Origin: Pteria penguin
Taxonomy: Eukaryota; Mollusca; Bivalvia; Pterioida; Pteriidae
DNA length: 64,000 nucleotides
Assembly: GCA_035048485.1 (NCBI GenBank)
Contig: CM068580.1
Span: 57,427,983-57,491,982, forward strand
Direction of reading: 5' to 3'
The notes beneath the pieces are model-generated. The model was given only the letters and a program-made list of their open reading frames with translations. It was not told the DNA's origin and made no database searches. Positions 52,864 to 63,728 of the stretch are shown here, piece by piece (position 1 is the first letter of the stretch; every line of letters starts with the position of its first letter). A program made the translations under genes and the position numbers.

Positions 52864-53427
52864 TTATCTTTTCGAAGACAGAATAACTCGCGGCATGCCG
52901 TACATAAGAAAATCATGTGTTGGCGCCGCTTTCCCCCGAGCTTCCTGAGCGATACGTTCCATGGAAGAAGCACTAAGTTTACCCACTTGACGATTTCTTT
53001 TTTCGAATTTTACACCGTCCTTTTTGGCGAGAATTTCACTGGCTAATTGCGTGTTGACCTCCTTTCGCCACTGAGCCCATTCTTCCGTTTTTGATCCACG
53101 TCTTACGTAATTTCCGGTATTAAGCGAGGAGTTTGAGTCTTTACTGCTAAGATCCTCTAATCTAAGAGGCATGTCACTTATACTCATGTATCCATCATCG
53201 GAGTTTTCGACTGGCTCAGGCGATTCTGGGAGATCGTCGATTTCGTCGATACTGTAATAAATTGGTGTTACACCGGAACCGGAAGCCTGGTAGACCATTC
53301 TTTGCGATGCCATGAATGGTTGATGCACATGTACCCATCGCTCGACAAATTCTTCTTTCTCGCTCATTGCTGAGTGGAAATCATATAGCACTGCTGTTTT
53401 TCCTTTATTTTTCTTGCCGAACACCAT
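52864..53427 (-). CDS. Unrecognised hydrophilic protein, 187 aa
   Basis: Single open frame on the - strand, ATG at 53427 to TAA at 52864. It begins MVFGKKNKGKTAVLYDF, has a W/H-rich patch (FVERWVHVHQPFM, 27-39), an acidic segment (SIDEIDDLPESPEP, 59-72), a possible phospho-tyrosine site (DDGYMSISDM, 77-86), and a basic, probably helical C-terminal third (EEWAQWRKEV, KFEKRNRQVGK) ending RVILSSKR. No signal peptide, TM segment, zinc-binding or nucleotide-binding motif, so probably a soluble intracellular protein. CTTTCTCTTTCTAG directly abuts the ATG and puts an in-frame TAG before it. This looks like a splice acceptor with a non-coding exon upstream; a possible donor is AAAAG|GTATTA near 55257. 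G+C is clearly above the flanks and composition is protein-like, which is why I treat it as a gene. The function is unknown; I do not assign a family. Confidence 0.75.
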   Translation of the reverse strand: MVFGKKNKGKTAVLYDFHSAMSEKEEFVERWVHVHQPFMASQRMVYQASGSGVTPIYYSIDEIDDLPESPEPVENSDDGYMSISDMPLRLEDLSSKDSNSSLNTGNYVRRGSKTEEWAQWRKEVNTQLASEILAKKDGVKFEKRNRQVGKLSASSMERIAQEARGKAAPTHDFLMYGMPRVILSSKR

Positions 53428-53532
53428 CTAGAAAGAGAAAGGATTATAAGCAAAGAAGCATAACTCTAACAGTATACTGACGGAACTACATGTATTTCAA
53501 AACCTTCCGTTTAAATAATTGATTGATTGATT

Positions 53533-54336
53533 CACAGGCACTGTGTTACATGAAGAGTGTCTTTTTAAAACTAAGCCCCACCCCACCCCACCCCCTTTCC
53601 TTTATATATCGTCTCGTTCCCCTTCCCCCTAAGGTAAGAAACGCCGGTCAGAATGCAGCCGCTTCAACCAGTATTTGCTACATGTTCCGATGATAATCAG
53701 AGGAAAATAGAGTGCCAACTTGTAAAATAATGTCTAACCTTTCAATATTTGTCCTCAAAATTTCATGTTTAAAAGCGCCAACAAACGCAAATTCGAATGA
53801 CACAGCTCGCGGACAGTTTCCTCGCCAGCAATCCATTACACTCAGGTTTATTTGCATAATAGGACTTTACCGTGTTTGCTTGAATAACGCTAGAGAGCGG
53901 TAGTTCAATGTATGGCTAAAACAAAATTAACATTAAATCTTTATTCCATTTTTATGGCTTTGATATTTCTTTTTCTCACGATCTTGACAATCTTGTCATT
54001 ATACCGAACTTGTCTTTTACACCCTGCCGATGTTGTATCAACATGGCGAATGGCGAGCAAACTGTCCGCGAGTTGTGCCGTTCGAATCTGCGTTTGTTGG
54101 TGCCTTTAAAAATGCTTGAATGAAATTTTGAGGACAGATATCAAAAGGATAGACATTATTTTACCTGTTGGTAATTTACTTTCCTCTGATTATCATCGGA
54201 ACTTGTAGGAAATACTGGTTGAAGCGACTACATTCTTACCGGCGTTTCTTACCTTAGGGGAAAGGGGAGCGAGACGATATATAAAAGAGGGGGGTTAGTT
54301 TTAAAAAGTCAGTCTTCATGTAACACAGTGCCTGTG
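53533..54336. mobile_element. Large inverted repeat / fold-back element, ~290-bp arms
   Basis: The left arm 53533-53827 and right arm 54051-54336 are inverted copies at roughly 90 percent identity by eye. Both start CACAGGCACTGTGTTACATG, both contain TATATATCGTCTCG, CCCCTAAGGTAAGAAACGCC, GATGATAATCAGAGGAAA and CTCGCGGACAGTTT. Loop 223 bp, unique. ATTGATT flanks both ends and may be a target duplication. No transposase seen. It lies about 100 bp upstream of the 187-aa gene's ATG exon. Confidence 0.93.
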
Positions 54337-54582
54337 ATTGATTATTGTTTAACGTCAATCCACGTGCACAATTATTTTACGTATATGGTGACGGCATCTG
54401 TCTGATGCATTGAATAGAAATTCATATCTTTGCAATATACCGTCCCGAAGCAGTGAGGGATCTTTTAAGTGCTACGGTACCTCGTTTTTTACTGTCTCAT
54501 CCGAAAGACAAACACGACAGGACTCGAACTCTGGACCCCTCGGTCATGTGCCCAGCACCGCATCCACTGAGCCACACCGGTC
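54337..54582 (-). repeat. SINE family A, reversed, abutting the inverted repeat
   Basis: Tail ATTGATTATTGTTTAACGTC, body with GGTGACGGCATCTGTCTGAT, TTGCAATATACC and GCAGTGAGGGATCTTTTAAG, head with CAGGACTCGAACTCTGGACC and CCACTGAGCCACACCGG. Confidence 0.88.
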
Positions 54583-54589
54583 TTCGCTA

Positions 54590-54683
54590 AAATACAAACC
54601 TTATAAATACAAACCTTATAAATACAAACGTTATAAATACAAACGTTATAAATACAAACCTTATAAATACAAACCTTATAAGT
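54590..54683 (+). repeat. 15-bp tandem repeat
   Basis: About six units of AAATACAAACCTTAT (or ACG variant), giving the open KYKPY frame, an artefact. Confidence 0.95.
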
Positions 54684-54699
54684 AAAAAGATATATAAAA

Positions 54700-55835
54700 T
54701 CACTTTTTGTAAAATACTCATTAAATTAAATTATCCTTTTAAACATTTTTCTGTCAAGAAGATTATAAAAGAAAAAAAGAAAGATAGAGAGTAAAAAGAA
54801 AGAAACAAACAAACCTAGGACATATGATTTCTAACTATAGCTATTGTGATTAAAACAAACAATAAAAATACAAATTTGGCGGGTTTTTTTTTTTGACATT
54901 CTAATTGACTTTGTTCTTACTATAAGAAAACATTTTATGGGGTTATGAAGGTGTGTCTATGACGAGACACGTCTTCAATATATCCTACAATTTCCATTAA
55001 CTTGCTAATAATTATATTCTATTTCTCATTTCGATTTTATGACATGACGCATGTTCCTTGTCCCTCTAAATTAAAAGCAAGTGAACTTCTTCCTACACAA
55101 AAGAATTTTTTCATATAATTCATGTACTTGATGATGTTAATGAATGCACTATAATAAATATTAGAAAAAAAACATATTTCGAAATAATATGTTTGTCATT
55201 GAATACATCTATGATGTAGCAAAAAAAATAAAAATAAAAATAAATAAAGCTAATACCTTTTGAATTGTTATAATTCCGTCAGTTCACATGGAGACAATGA
55301 AACTACGGTCGTCTAACTGTAGATATAGGTCTCTGTACAATGGGCTGATGACACTAGTGATTTACTGTCCGCTCAGGTGATAAACGACGCACATGGCTGA
55401 TAACAGATAAAAAAAATAACAAATTACGTAATCAATGATCTGGAACACGTGATAAGCCATGTTATGATTACTTACATATTGAAATTAATCTTCAAACGGC
55501 TGTTTTATAAACAGCTCCGGGGGTACCAGTGTGCGGAGTAGGGGTAAAGGTACACGTGCACCGCCCCTGGTCGTACACCGGGGCGAGCGGGCTCTTGTTA
55601 CTGGGGAAGTTCTAGGGATTTTGTGAAAACATCTTCTGGGTGTTGTTATTTATCGTTGTATTAATTTTAGAGATCAAATATAACGCTAAGAAAACAATTT
55701 TTTATTTGTTCATTTTCATGATAAATAGATTTGCAACTTTTTATATTATATCAATATATTTGCTTTAACGATACATTTTTAAAAATCTACAAATTTTTAT
55801 ATTCGTAAACAAGGACTAAAGTCTTTGTCAAAGAT
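54700..55835. other. Upstream region of the 187-aa gene
   Basis: Mostly AT-rich. It includes a possible 5' donor near 55257 (- strand) and a local GC-rich patch at 55515-55600 (GCACCGCCCC, ACCGGGGCGAGCGGGC) next to a TTTTATAAAC sequence. This patch could be a promoter, but only composition suggests it. Confidence 0.25.
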
Positions 55836-55838
55836 ATA

Positions 55839-55996
55839 CAGTTGCGGATTTAGGGGGATCGGGGCTCCGCTTCCTCCCTTTTCGCCACATATTTACGAGT
55901 AAAAATTCAGATTTGGCACGAAAATGGATGAGTAGTTCGACTAATACACATGTGTCCCCCCCTTTTTTTTTTTCGAAAAGCCTGGATCCGCCACTG
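55839..55996. mobile_element. MITE-like element, CAGT(T/G)GCGGAT ends, copy 4
   Basis: Left CAGTTGCGGATTTAGG, right CCTGGATCCGCCACTG. The interior is the reverse complement of the 50901 copy (CTAATACACATGTGTCCCCC, 'cagatttggcacgaaaatgg'). Confidence 0.8.
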
Positions 55997-56483
55997 GTAT
56001 ATTAACTTGACTTATACCTCATGAAATTATTGCTGATATTAATGCCGTTTAGAATATGAAAAAGTTTCATACTTTTTAAAAGTGTTTCAAATTATACTTG
56101 GTTTCTTTTGTCATGTTTTCATAAACTGAAAAGTATACGTCCCTGATTGTACGTTCTTCCAGAAATTTAAAATCGCTTATTTGAAATGGTTAAGACAAAA
56201 TATGGATTATTTGTAGAAATGCAGAATTCAAAAGTATTGAGATATTCACATTACATGTATTTATGTATTTATGTATTTATTCATTCATTCATTTATCATT
56301 TATTTATTCATTTATTGCTCATAAACATGCATGTCAACTGTATTACATATTTCTTTAATTACATGTATATCCATGGCATGTATATGACATTTTTATGAGG
56401 AAAAACTACATGATTATAATTACATCATGTATGTTGCATGGATAACTTTGTAAATACATTAGGAATTTAGAAGAAGAAGAAGA

Positions 56484-56713
56484 CTGATTGAATGAATAGG
56501 TCACTCCACGATTATTTCAAGTATATGATGATAGCATTTGCCTGATGCATCGCACAGAACTTTATACCTTTGCAAATGACCCACCCGAAGCATTGAGGGA
56601 TCTTTTTCGTGCCACACCTACAGTGACACGGGACCTAGGTTTTTATATTCTCATCCATGGCGGGAGTCGAACCCGGGCCTCCTGGTCACAAATCGAGTAC
56701 CTATTCCACACTG
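56484..56713 (-). repeat. SINE family A, reversed copy
   Basis: Tail-proximal CACTCCACGATTATTTCA, body ATTTGCCTGATGCATCGCAC, ACCCGAAGCATTGAGGGATC and head GGGAGTCGAACCCGGGCCTC. Followed directly by a GAA microsatellite (56717-56800). Confidence 0.9.
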
Positions 56714-56716
56714 AGA

Positions 56717-56800
56717 GAAGAAAAAGAAAAAGAAGAAGAAGAAGAAGAAAAAGAAGAAGAAAAAAAAGAAGAAGGAGGAGGAGGAGGAGGAGAAGAAGAA
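56717..56800 (+). repeat. (GAA)n/(GGA)n microsatellite
   Basis: Purine-only tract; the arginine/lysine-rich open frame is an artefact. Confidence 0.97.
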
Positions 56801-56899
56801 GGTATCATGGAAATATACAGTAACATTTGACAATCGTCACAAAACGTGCCCCAGTTTCTGTATTATACCATTAAATTTCAAAGTTACGGCATATTCCGA

Positions 56900-59200
56900 G
56901 AACTAGACCACATTTTGCGGCTAAATTAATGTAACAAAATGAAATCCTAACCCATCTTCCTACAAAAGTAATGTATTGAGAACAAAACTTACATATCAGC
57001 AAATGCTAGACCTTCCTACTAGTATCCGATACACGATATGTATATCAAAAGATCGCACGCATGTTTCTACCAAATTCCCTTTGAAGGTATATTTACATTT
57101 AAGTCAAATAGGATTTTAAGTACCAGCTGTGAATCGAATTATTTATTAGCCATCATTAAGGCAGGGTCACAGCCATTATGTACCCCTCGTGCCTTTACCT
57201 CTATCTCGCTATGTAGATCCCACACATCGTGATTATGTAATGTCTCAGGGTTTATCTATTCCGGGTACATATTTACTCGCATTAAATAGCTCTTATGGCT
57301 CATTGCCGTACGTAGAATAACAATGACACGTCAAAAGTATGTACCAAGAAGCTTTGGGCCTGTTTTCTGGTTCGTTACACTCTCTGTAGCGGAGCATATT
57401 GGTAATGAGTTAATGTGAGGTCATAAGGTCATGAAGAGGTACGAACTGTTTGTAACTTTGTGAGTGTATAAATTGGTCTTTGATATTGTTTACATAAAAT
57501 GTTTGTTTTGTCGAAAAAATACATAAATATGGCAAATAAACAAAAATGTCCACTGAAATGAATAATTATGTTACATAACATAATATTAGTGCTTTATATA
57601 TATGAATAAATAAATAAGTAAATAAATAAATAGAAAGATAGTTGGATGGACAAAAAAATAAATGAATAAAGAAATAAAGAGAGAATGGATGGATGGAAGG
57701 AGGGAGGGACGGACGGATAGATAGATCATAATAAATAAATCAATAAATAAATACATAATAAATCCAAAAAATCTTTGCTTTCTGTCTATAGACCAAATAA
57801 CAGATGTGTAAACTTTACAGTTCGCGGATCATAATGCTGTGTATCTTGTTTTCGGGCGATACAAAAATTATTATATACTCATCGTTAATTATTCTGAATT
57901 ATAATACATTGTACATTGAATGACACTGAAGGAACATCAAAAACAAAAAATAATTAATTTTATTATCACTTGCAACACTATCGCTTTATGTTTTTGTTTA
58001 AGGACATACGGCCTAAATCTTTTGATGTTTGTATTAAATTCATGGACAATAAAAGTTCCGTTTTTACGCATCAAAAATACAATTTGGACCTTTATTTGTC
58101 GATTATGGTGCTACATTCATCTTATTGAAAAGTGTGAATGGCCATAGAACGTCAGTACAATGATTTATTTGCTTATCCATTTAATATTAACATTTGTTTG
58201 GCAGTGTCATATTTTAAAAGCTGTATATTTTTAAAAAGTATGTCCGCAAGTTATTTTTATGTTATTGATATTTGAATTCCCTTTGAAGATCAGTTTTTTA
58301 ATTCTTAACAAAACTGATATTAAAGCAGATCAAAGTATAAATGAAAAATATTAGCATTTGCATCAGGCAGCTGAAATAAACAACTCCACAAAAAATATCC
58401 TAGTAAGGTGTTATATCAAGAAGATTGGAAAGATCGCGGTTTTATAAGAGTTATCTCTCTTTAGAAGCCACAAAATTCCATGAAGATGATATTGGCGAAT
58501 TGCAATAATATCGTAGATAAGGTTTATGTACACATGTTTATAATAGTATTTAGATTATATAATTGTGGATGAACCATTATTTGAATAAATTTCTAGAGAT
58601 TTATTTTACGATCTTCCAATAAAAGTAATAAAAACATGAAGCAATACTCGAGGCGATACTTTATACATTCATGCTATTTATGTCCCTTCTTCAGCCGCTT
58701 AAGAGGTACTTTTTCAACAGTAACATACATTATAAAAGCTACAAACGAACAGAATCAATTTCAAAAAGTGACCATTGAAAGCATCCAGTTAAATGGAAAG
58801 CAATTTACAAAGAAAATACAAAAGGACAGCCCGATAAATACAACTTCATCCCGGGCTGTTAACACCGGAGATTTTATTTTCACCTGTGTTCGCTTTAAAT
58901 ACGTCACCTATATAAAATATTTTGAAGGTCGATATAGAGAAAACCAATAGCAGAGATGTTAATAGAAAAGTCCAATTACATATAATAGATATGGACCGCG
59001 GAACTGGACTACTTACCTGGAGATTCGGTACTTTGAAGCGCAACTAGGATACGGATGAAATGAGAGTGAAATACTTTAGTACGACTGAGTAAATGAAAGC
59101 CAAAATAATGTACTGTGAAAGAGCACGTGTTCCTACTAAATGTCTCAAGAAGCTGCAATAAGGTAATAACATGCATGTTTTGTTTAATACATTAATCATT
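56900..59200. other. Intergenic, no gene supported
   Basis: It includes an (AAATA)n/GGAA low-complexity stretch (57605-57765). Open frames at 57920-58147 and 58636-58950 have no recognisable domain, splice context or compositional signal. Confidence 0.45.
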
Positions 59201-59204
59201 TTCA

Positions 59205-59430
59205 TGTATCATCTTTTGATATATTCATCTTTTCCGTGTATCATCTTTTGATAATTCGTCTTTTCTGTGTATCATCTTTTGATACATTCATCTTTTCTGT
59301 GTATCATGTTTTGATTCATTTATCTTTTCTGTGTATCATATTTTGATTCATTCATCTTTACTGTGTATCATATTTTGATTCATTAATCTTTTCTGTGTGT
59401 CATATTTTGATACGTTCAACTTTTCTGTTT
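59205..59430 (+). repeat. ~32-bp minisatellite, about seven copies
   Basis: Unit GTGTATCATCTTTTGATACA then TTCATCTTTTCT. TATCA...TGATA makes each unit partly palindromic. Confidence 0.92.
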
Positions 59431-59439
59431 TAAATGACG

Positions 59440-60280
59440 TTGTATTCAATCAATTGCAAGAACTGCCTCGGGAGCGCTTTGATGAATTTTGTGATTTACT
59501 CCATCAAGAGTTTAAACGAATATGACTAATACAGAAAAATGAAATGATTTTGTTCGATTGCGCTATTGCCTAGTGGCAAGTGAACTAAAAAGTAATGCAT
59601 TTATAAATGAATGCTGCAATAGTCGTCAAACATGAAAAATGCGACGTTGCTCATCAAGAAACTAGACATCAAAAACATCAATTATTCTGAAAATCCAATA
59701 ATTTTTATAAGATCGAGGATTCTAACATTTGATAATTAACGTGCAAACCATAAAATTATTTGTATTTTGTTCGAAGAAAGACATATAATATGTATCTGGT
59801 ATTGTATGTATAATTACGGTCGTTATGGCAACCGAATCGATGTTGCTCTTGTAGCATTTGGAAAACAACGTTCTTCGCCACAAGAAATTGATAGCCATTA
59901 GCTCGTCTAGTGTCTTGATAATGGCTAATTACATCCAGGTACGAAGGGTCTGACGTGCGATTGTCTTTTATCGAAGCAAGAAAGCTTAATCTTGATTAAT
60001 ATTCATTCGTGCTGACGAATGAAGTCTCCGACGACTGCTGAGTACAAAGAACTGATTTGTTACCCGAGTTCATGATTTAGAGGTTCTTTGTACCGATTTG
60101 TTTATAACCTCGTGCAACTTCATATATTAGATTAATAACCCGTGATTCAAATTTTGATCTGATGCTTAGCGAGCCATCATAGTTCGTATTTTAGCGCGCT
60201 AGATACGAGACCGAGAAGTTGCAGGTTAGAGCACCATTGGTAACTCGACAGTCTAATATCATTGGAATAAGAAAAAAAAG
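59440..60280. other. Intergenic, no gene seen
   Basis: Nothing recognised apart from a weak tRNA-like fragment near 60195-60255 (GCAGGTTAGAGCACC). Confidence 0.45.
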
Positions 60281-60284
60281 AACC

Positions 60285-61330
60285 TCAAGGCCCCGTGACA
60301 TATTATACATTATAGGACATTAATTCACAGCTTCAGATGGCTCTGTTAAGTAGGTTTTTCTTTAAGGCAATGAGACCTCGTGATATAGTATGCATTAGCA
60401 TATTCGTTCACAGCTTCAGATGTGTCAGTTAAGAAGGTCTTTCTTTAAGACAATGAGACCTCGTGACATAGTATGCATTAGCATATTCGTTCACAGCTTC
60501 AGATGGGTCAGTTAAGAAGGTCTTTCTTTAAGACAATGAGACCTCGTGACATAGTATGCATTAGCATATTCGTTCACAGCTTCAGATGGGTCAATTGAGT
60601 AGGTCTTTCTTTAAGGCAATGAAACCTCGTGACATAGTATGCATTAGCATATTCGTTCACAGCTTCAGATGGGTCAATTGAGTAGGTCTTTCTTTAAGGC
60701 AATGAAACCTCGTGATATAGCTTACATTAGCATATTCGTTCACAGCTTCAGATGGGTCTGTTAAGTAGGTCTTTTTTATGACCACGAGACTTCGTGACAT
60801 AGTATGCATTAGCATATTCGTTCACAGCTTCAGATGGGTCAATTGAGTAGGTCTTTCTTTAAGGCAATGAAACCTCGTGATATAGCTTACATTAGCATAT
60901 TCGTTCACAGGTTCAGATGGGTCTGTTAAATAGGTCTTTTTTAAGACAATGAGACCTCGTGACATAGTATGCATTAGAATATTCGTTCACAACTTCAAAT
61001 AGGCCTGTTGAATATGTCTAGGCAGTGAAGCCAGTGGCATAGTATACATTAGCATATTGTTTCACTGCTTCGAATGGGTCCGTTGAGTAGGTCTATCTTT
61101 AGCTAGTGAAGCCCGTGACATAGCGGACCTTTGCATATTCGTACACAGCTTTAGACTGTTTCCATTGAGATCTTTCTTTTAGACAATGAGGCCCGTGACA
61201 TACAATAACACATTCGTTCACAGCTTCGGATGGGTCTGTTAAGTAGGTATATCTTTTAGGCAATGGAGCCCTTGACATAGTATACATTAGCATATTCGTT
61301 CACAGCTTTGGATGGGTTCGTCTCATAGGT
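60285..61330 (+). repeat. 83-bp tandem array, about 12 copies
   Basis: CAGCTTCAGATGG recurs at 60328, 60411, 60494 and 60577 (83 bp). The unit includes TTTCTTTAAGGCAATGAGAC, CTCGTGACATAGTATGCATT and AGCATATTCGTTCACAGC. Later copies are more diverged and shortened. Confidence 0.95.
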
Positions 61331-61945
61331 CTAACTCCTATGGCAAACATCATGTGGGTGCAGCCTCTATGCCACCAGGCGTGTGATCCTATTATGATAA
61401 TATGGCCCAACTCCGTACATAATAAAAAAGAAAGAAACCTTGCCCTTTTGCTAAAACGATCCGGATTCAGTGCATTCTGGCATAAAATGGACCAAAATAA
61501 TTCTTTGTCCCTAATCTGTTACTAGAGGAAAATATATAGACTTTTCTACAGCTTGCTTATTGATTGAGCGATAAGCATTTCAAGAGGTGCAAATGTGTTT
61601 TATGCTTATCAAAATACGAAACAAATAAATGTTTGTATTGGTCATTTAATAAGTCAAAATTATAATTAAATTCAATACAATTAAATTTTATACAGCAGTG
61701 AACCAGTTCTTCCACATTTAATTTATTGACAAAATGAAGAACCATGACGGAATTCCGCGCAAAGATTGCCGATCCTATTTTGGGGCCTCTGACCAGAAAT
61801 TTTCCTGATTAATGTCGGATTTAAAGACAATTCTGAACAGCTGTCTCATAACTTATTGTTGCAGTATCCTGTTATACAGTAATGGAAAAGAAAAGTGAAA
61901 TTCCGATACAAATGATTTACTTTTATAAACGACAAGTTTATTTCA
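61331..61945. other. Intergenic, no gene seen
   Basis: AT-rich, nothing recognised. Confidence 0.5.
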
Positions 61946-61948
61946 TTT

Positions 61949-62170
61949 GATGGTATGGTAGCGGTAACCAATGTATTGCACAGAAATTGAGACCAATGCA
62001 ACCAGCACACCCGAATTCTTGAGGGACATTATACATATTGGGAGTCTACCTTGACTCAGGATCTCTGTTTTAACTGTTCATCCACAAGAGTGGACACCGA
62101 CGCATCGGGACTCGAACCTCGGGCCTTTCGACCTCGCCCCAAGTCCACCACAGACTGAGCCTTGCCGGTT
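61949..62170 (-). repeat. SINE family A, reversed, diverged copy
   Basis: ATGTATTGCACAGAAATTGA, CCCGAATTCTTGAGGGACAT, CTGTTCATCCACAAGAGTGG and head GGGACTCGAACCTCGGGCCT. Confidence 0.8.
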
Positions 62171-62174
62171 GTAA

Positions 62175-63040
62175 GAAGAGAGATAACTAGTGCTTTGTCA
62201 CTGTGACTTTCAAAACAACACGTCATGGACCCCTGGAATTACCAATATAGTTATAAAGCTGAGAAGTTACTGAACCTAGCAAAACATAAACATCGAAAAT
62301 ATAAACTAAATATGACTACAGGTTCGTCTTGGATTAACTCCCGTTGTGTATAGCTCCATAATTAAATCCATTTTTACAATGGAATTTCCTGTTGTTATGC
62401 CTAAATATAGCTAATCATCCTTAATCCGAGGGGTTCTACAAAGATAATTACATAGATAAGTATGTGAAAATGAACATGTAACGATGTTCTTTCCACAGAT
62501 AAAGCTTGATATTGGAAGGTATTTTAGATTTTATCTGTGGTGTTTGTTTCGTTTTGTTTTTGTTAAACGCCGCAAGAGAGTTATTTCACCAAAAGTGTGG
62601 TGGTCAATACATAAAAAAGTACTGACCCTCTTCAGTGACACCGGCACATATTTTTTTGTTTTTTGTTCTGAACGAGGATGCCGTCACCACAGACGTGAAA
62701 TAATCGTAGAGCGACTTACAGCTACAATCAATCGACATAAACTAAACATATTTGGCAGATTAGACAAAATAGAGTAAGACCCATGGAAGTGCTTTAGCTT
62801 GATCAGTCCCGGACAGTAAACTTACACTAAACTTAGTTTATATAACATGATCATTTTTTATTCCATTCCGCAGATCAAAAGTTTTTAGAGGTACATAGCC
62901 TTTAATCTGTCTGTCTGTCTTCGTCCGCGGGCCGCCCCGGTTTCAGAAAATTTGCGAAATTTTGTCAATAGGGACATGGACATACATGTTTCACAGATAC
63001 TCCATTATTTATTCATTTTGTTTCTTATCTCTGCTTAACT
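62175..63040. other. Intergenic with repeat fragments
   Basis: A SINE A tail fragment (62678-62735, GTGAAATAATCGTAGAGCGA) and a CTGTCTGTCTGTC/GTCCGCGGGCC fragment of the dispersed repeat (62905-62945). No gene. Confidence 0.45.
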
Positions 63041-63046
63041 AAGAGT

Positions 63047-63276
63047 ATTTCACATGTATGGTGACCGCATCTGTCTGATGCAATGCATACAAATTCTGGC
63101 CCATGTAATGGTTCCACCGATGCAGTGAGGGATTGATTGACTGATTATTAGTCTATGTAATTTCAAGGCTATTCAAGGCTTTGTCATCCGAAAGACAGAG
63201 CGCCGGTGTGCCAACGACGGGAGTCGAAGCCTGGACCTTTCGGTCACGAATCTAGCACCTCATGCACTGAGCCATA
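63047..63276 (-). repeat. SINE family A, reversed copy
   Basis: GGTGACCGCATCTGTCTGAT, GCAGTGAGGGATTGATTGAC (internally rearranged), TTGTCATCCGAAAGACAGAG and head GGGAGTCGAAGCCTGGACC. Confidence 0.85.
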
Positions 63277-63302
63277 TTAACTTTGAAATGAGGGATATTT
63301 TA

Positions 63303-63728
63303 CAATCTCCAAAGCAGAGTTACGGTCCTTTAATCTCTGCTAACTACTGAAAGTTGTCCTTAGTCAGAAGGCAGAAAATGTAGACTTTTTGCGTGTTTTG
63401 GGAAAATGTTATCGTATTCAAGTTATCTGGGCGAAAATTAGACAATGAGAGATTCATTCAGAAATTACAAGACGTGTTAGTTGAACTGTACGCTGATATG
63501 AGAAAAAATAGTGCGGAATAAATTCAGGGTTGATTTCATGTAGAAGCCCGATTAAAACTCAATGTAACATGGTGAATGCTTTAAATTTTTAAACTAATAA
63601 AACCACTGAAGACCAAGTCATATCGTCTAGAGGCAAAAATCTGATTTTACAAGAATCTTGTAAAACCTTAGACGTTGGCAGAGGTGTCTGTGGATTGTAA
63701 AGGAACGACAACTCTGCTTTGGAGATTG
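63303..63728. mobile_element. Non-autonomous TIR element, 426 bp, 9-bp target duplication
   Basis: Perfect 19-bp terminal inverted repeats, CAATCTCCAAAGCAGAGTT (63303-63321) and its reverse complement (63710-63728), with weaker inward extension. Flanked by identical GATATTTTA (63294-63302 and 63729-63737). No transposase inside. A 9-bp duplication is typical of Mutator-like elements among TIR transposons; that assignment is inference. Confidence 0.9.

Noticed and set aside
56545..56823. Arginine/lysine-rich frame
   Set aside because: SINE A followed by a GAA microsatellite.
58636..58950. 104-codon + strand frame
   Set aside because: AT-rich, no domain, no gene context; expected by chance in this composition.
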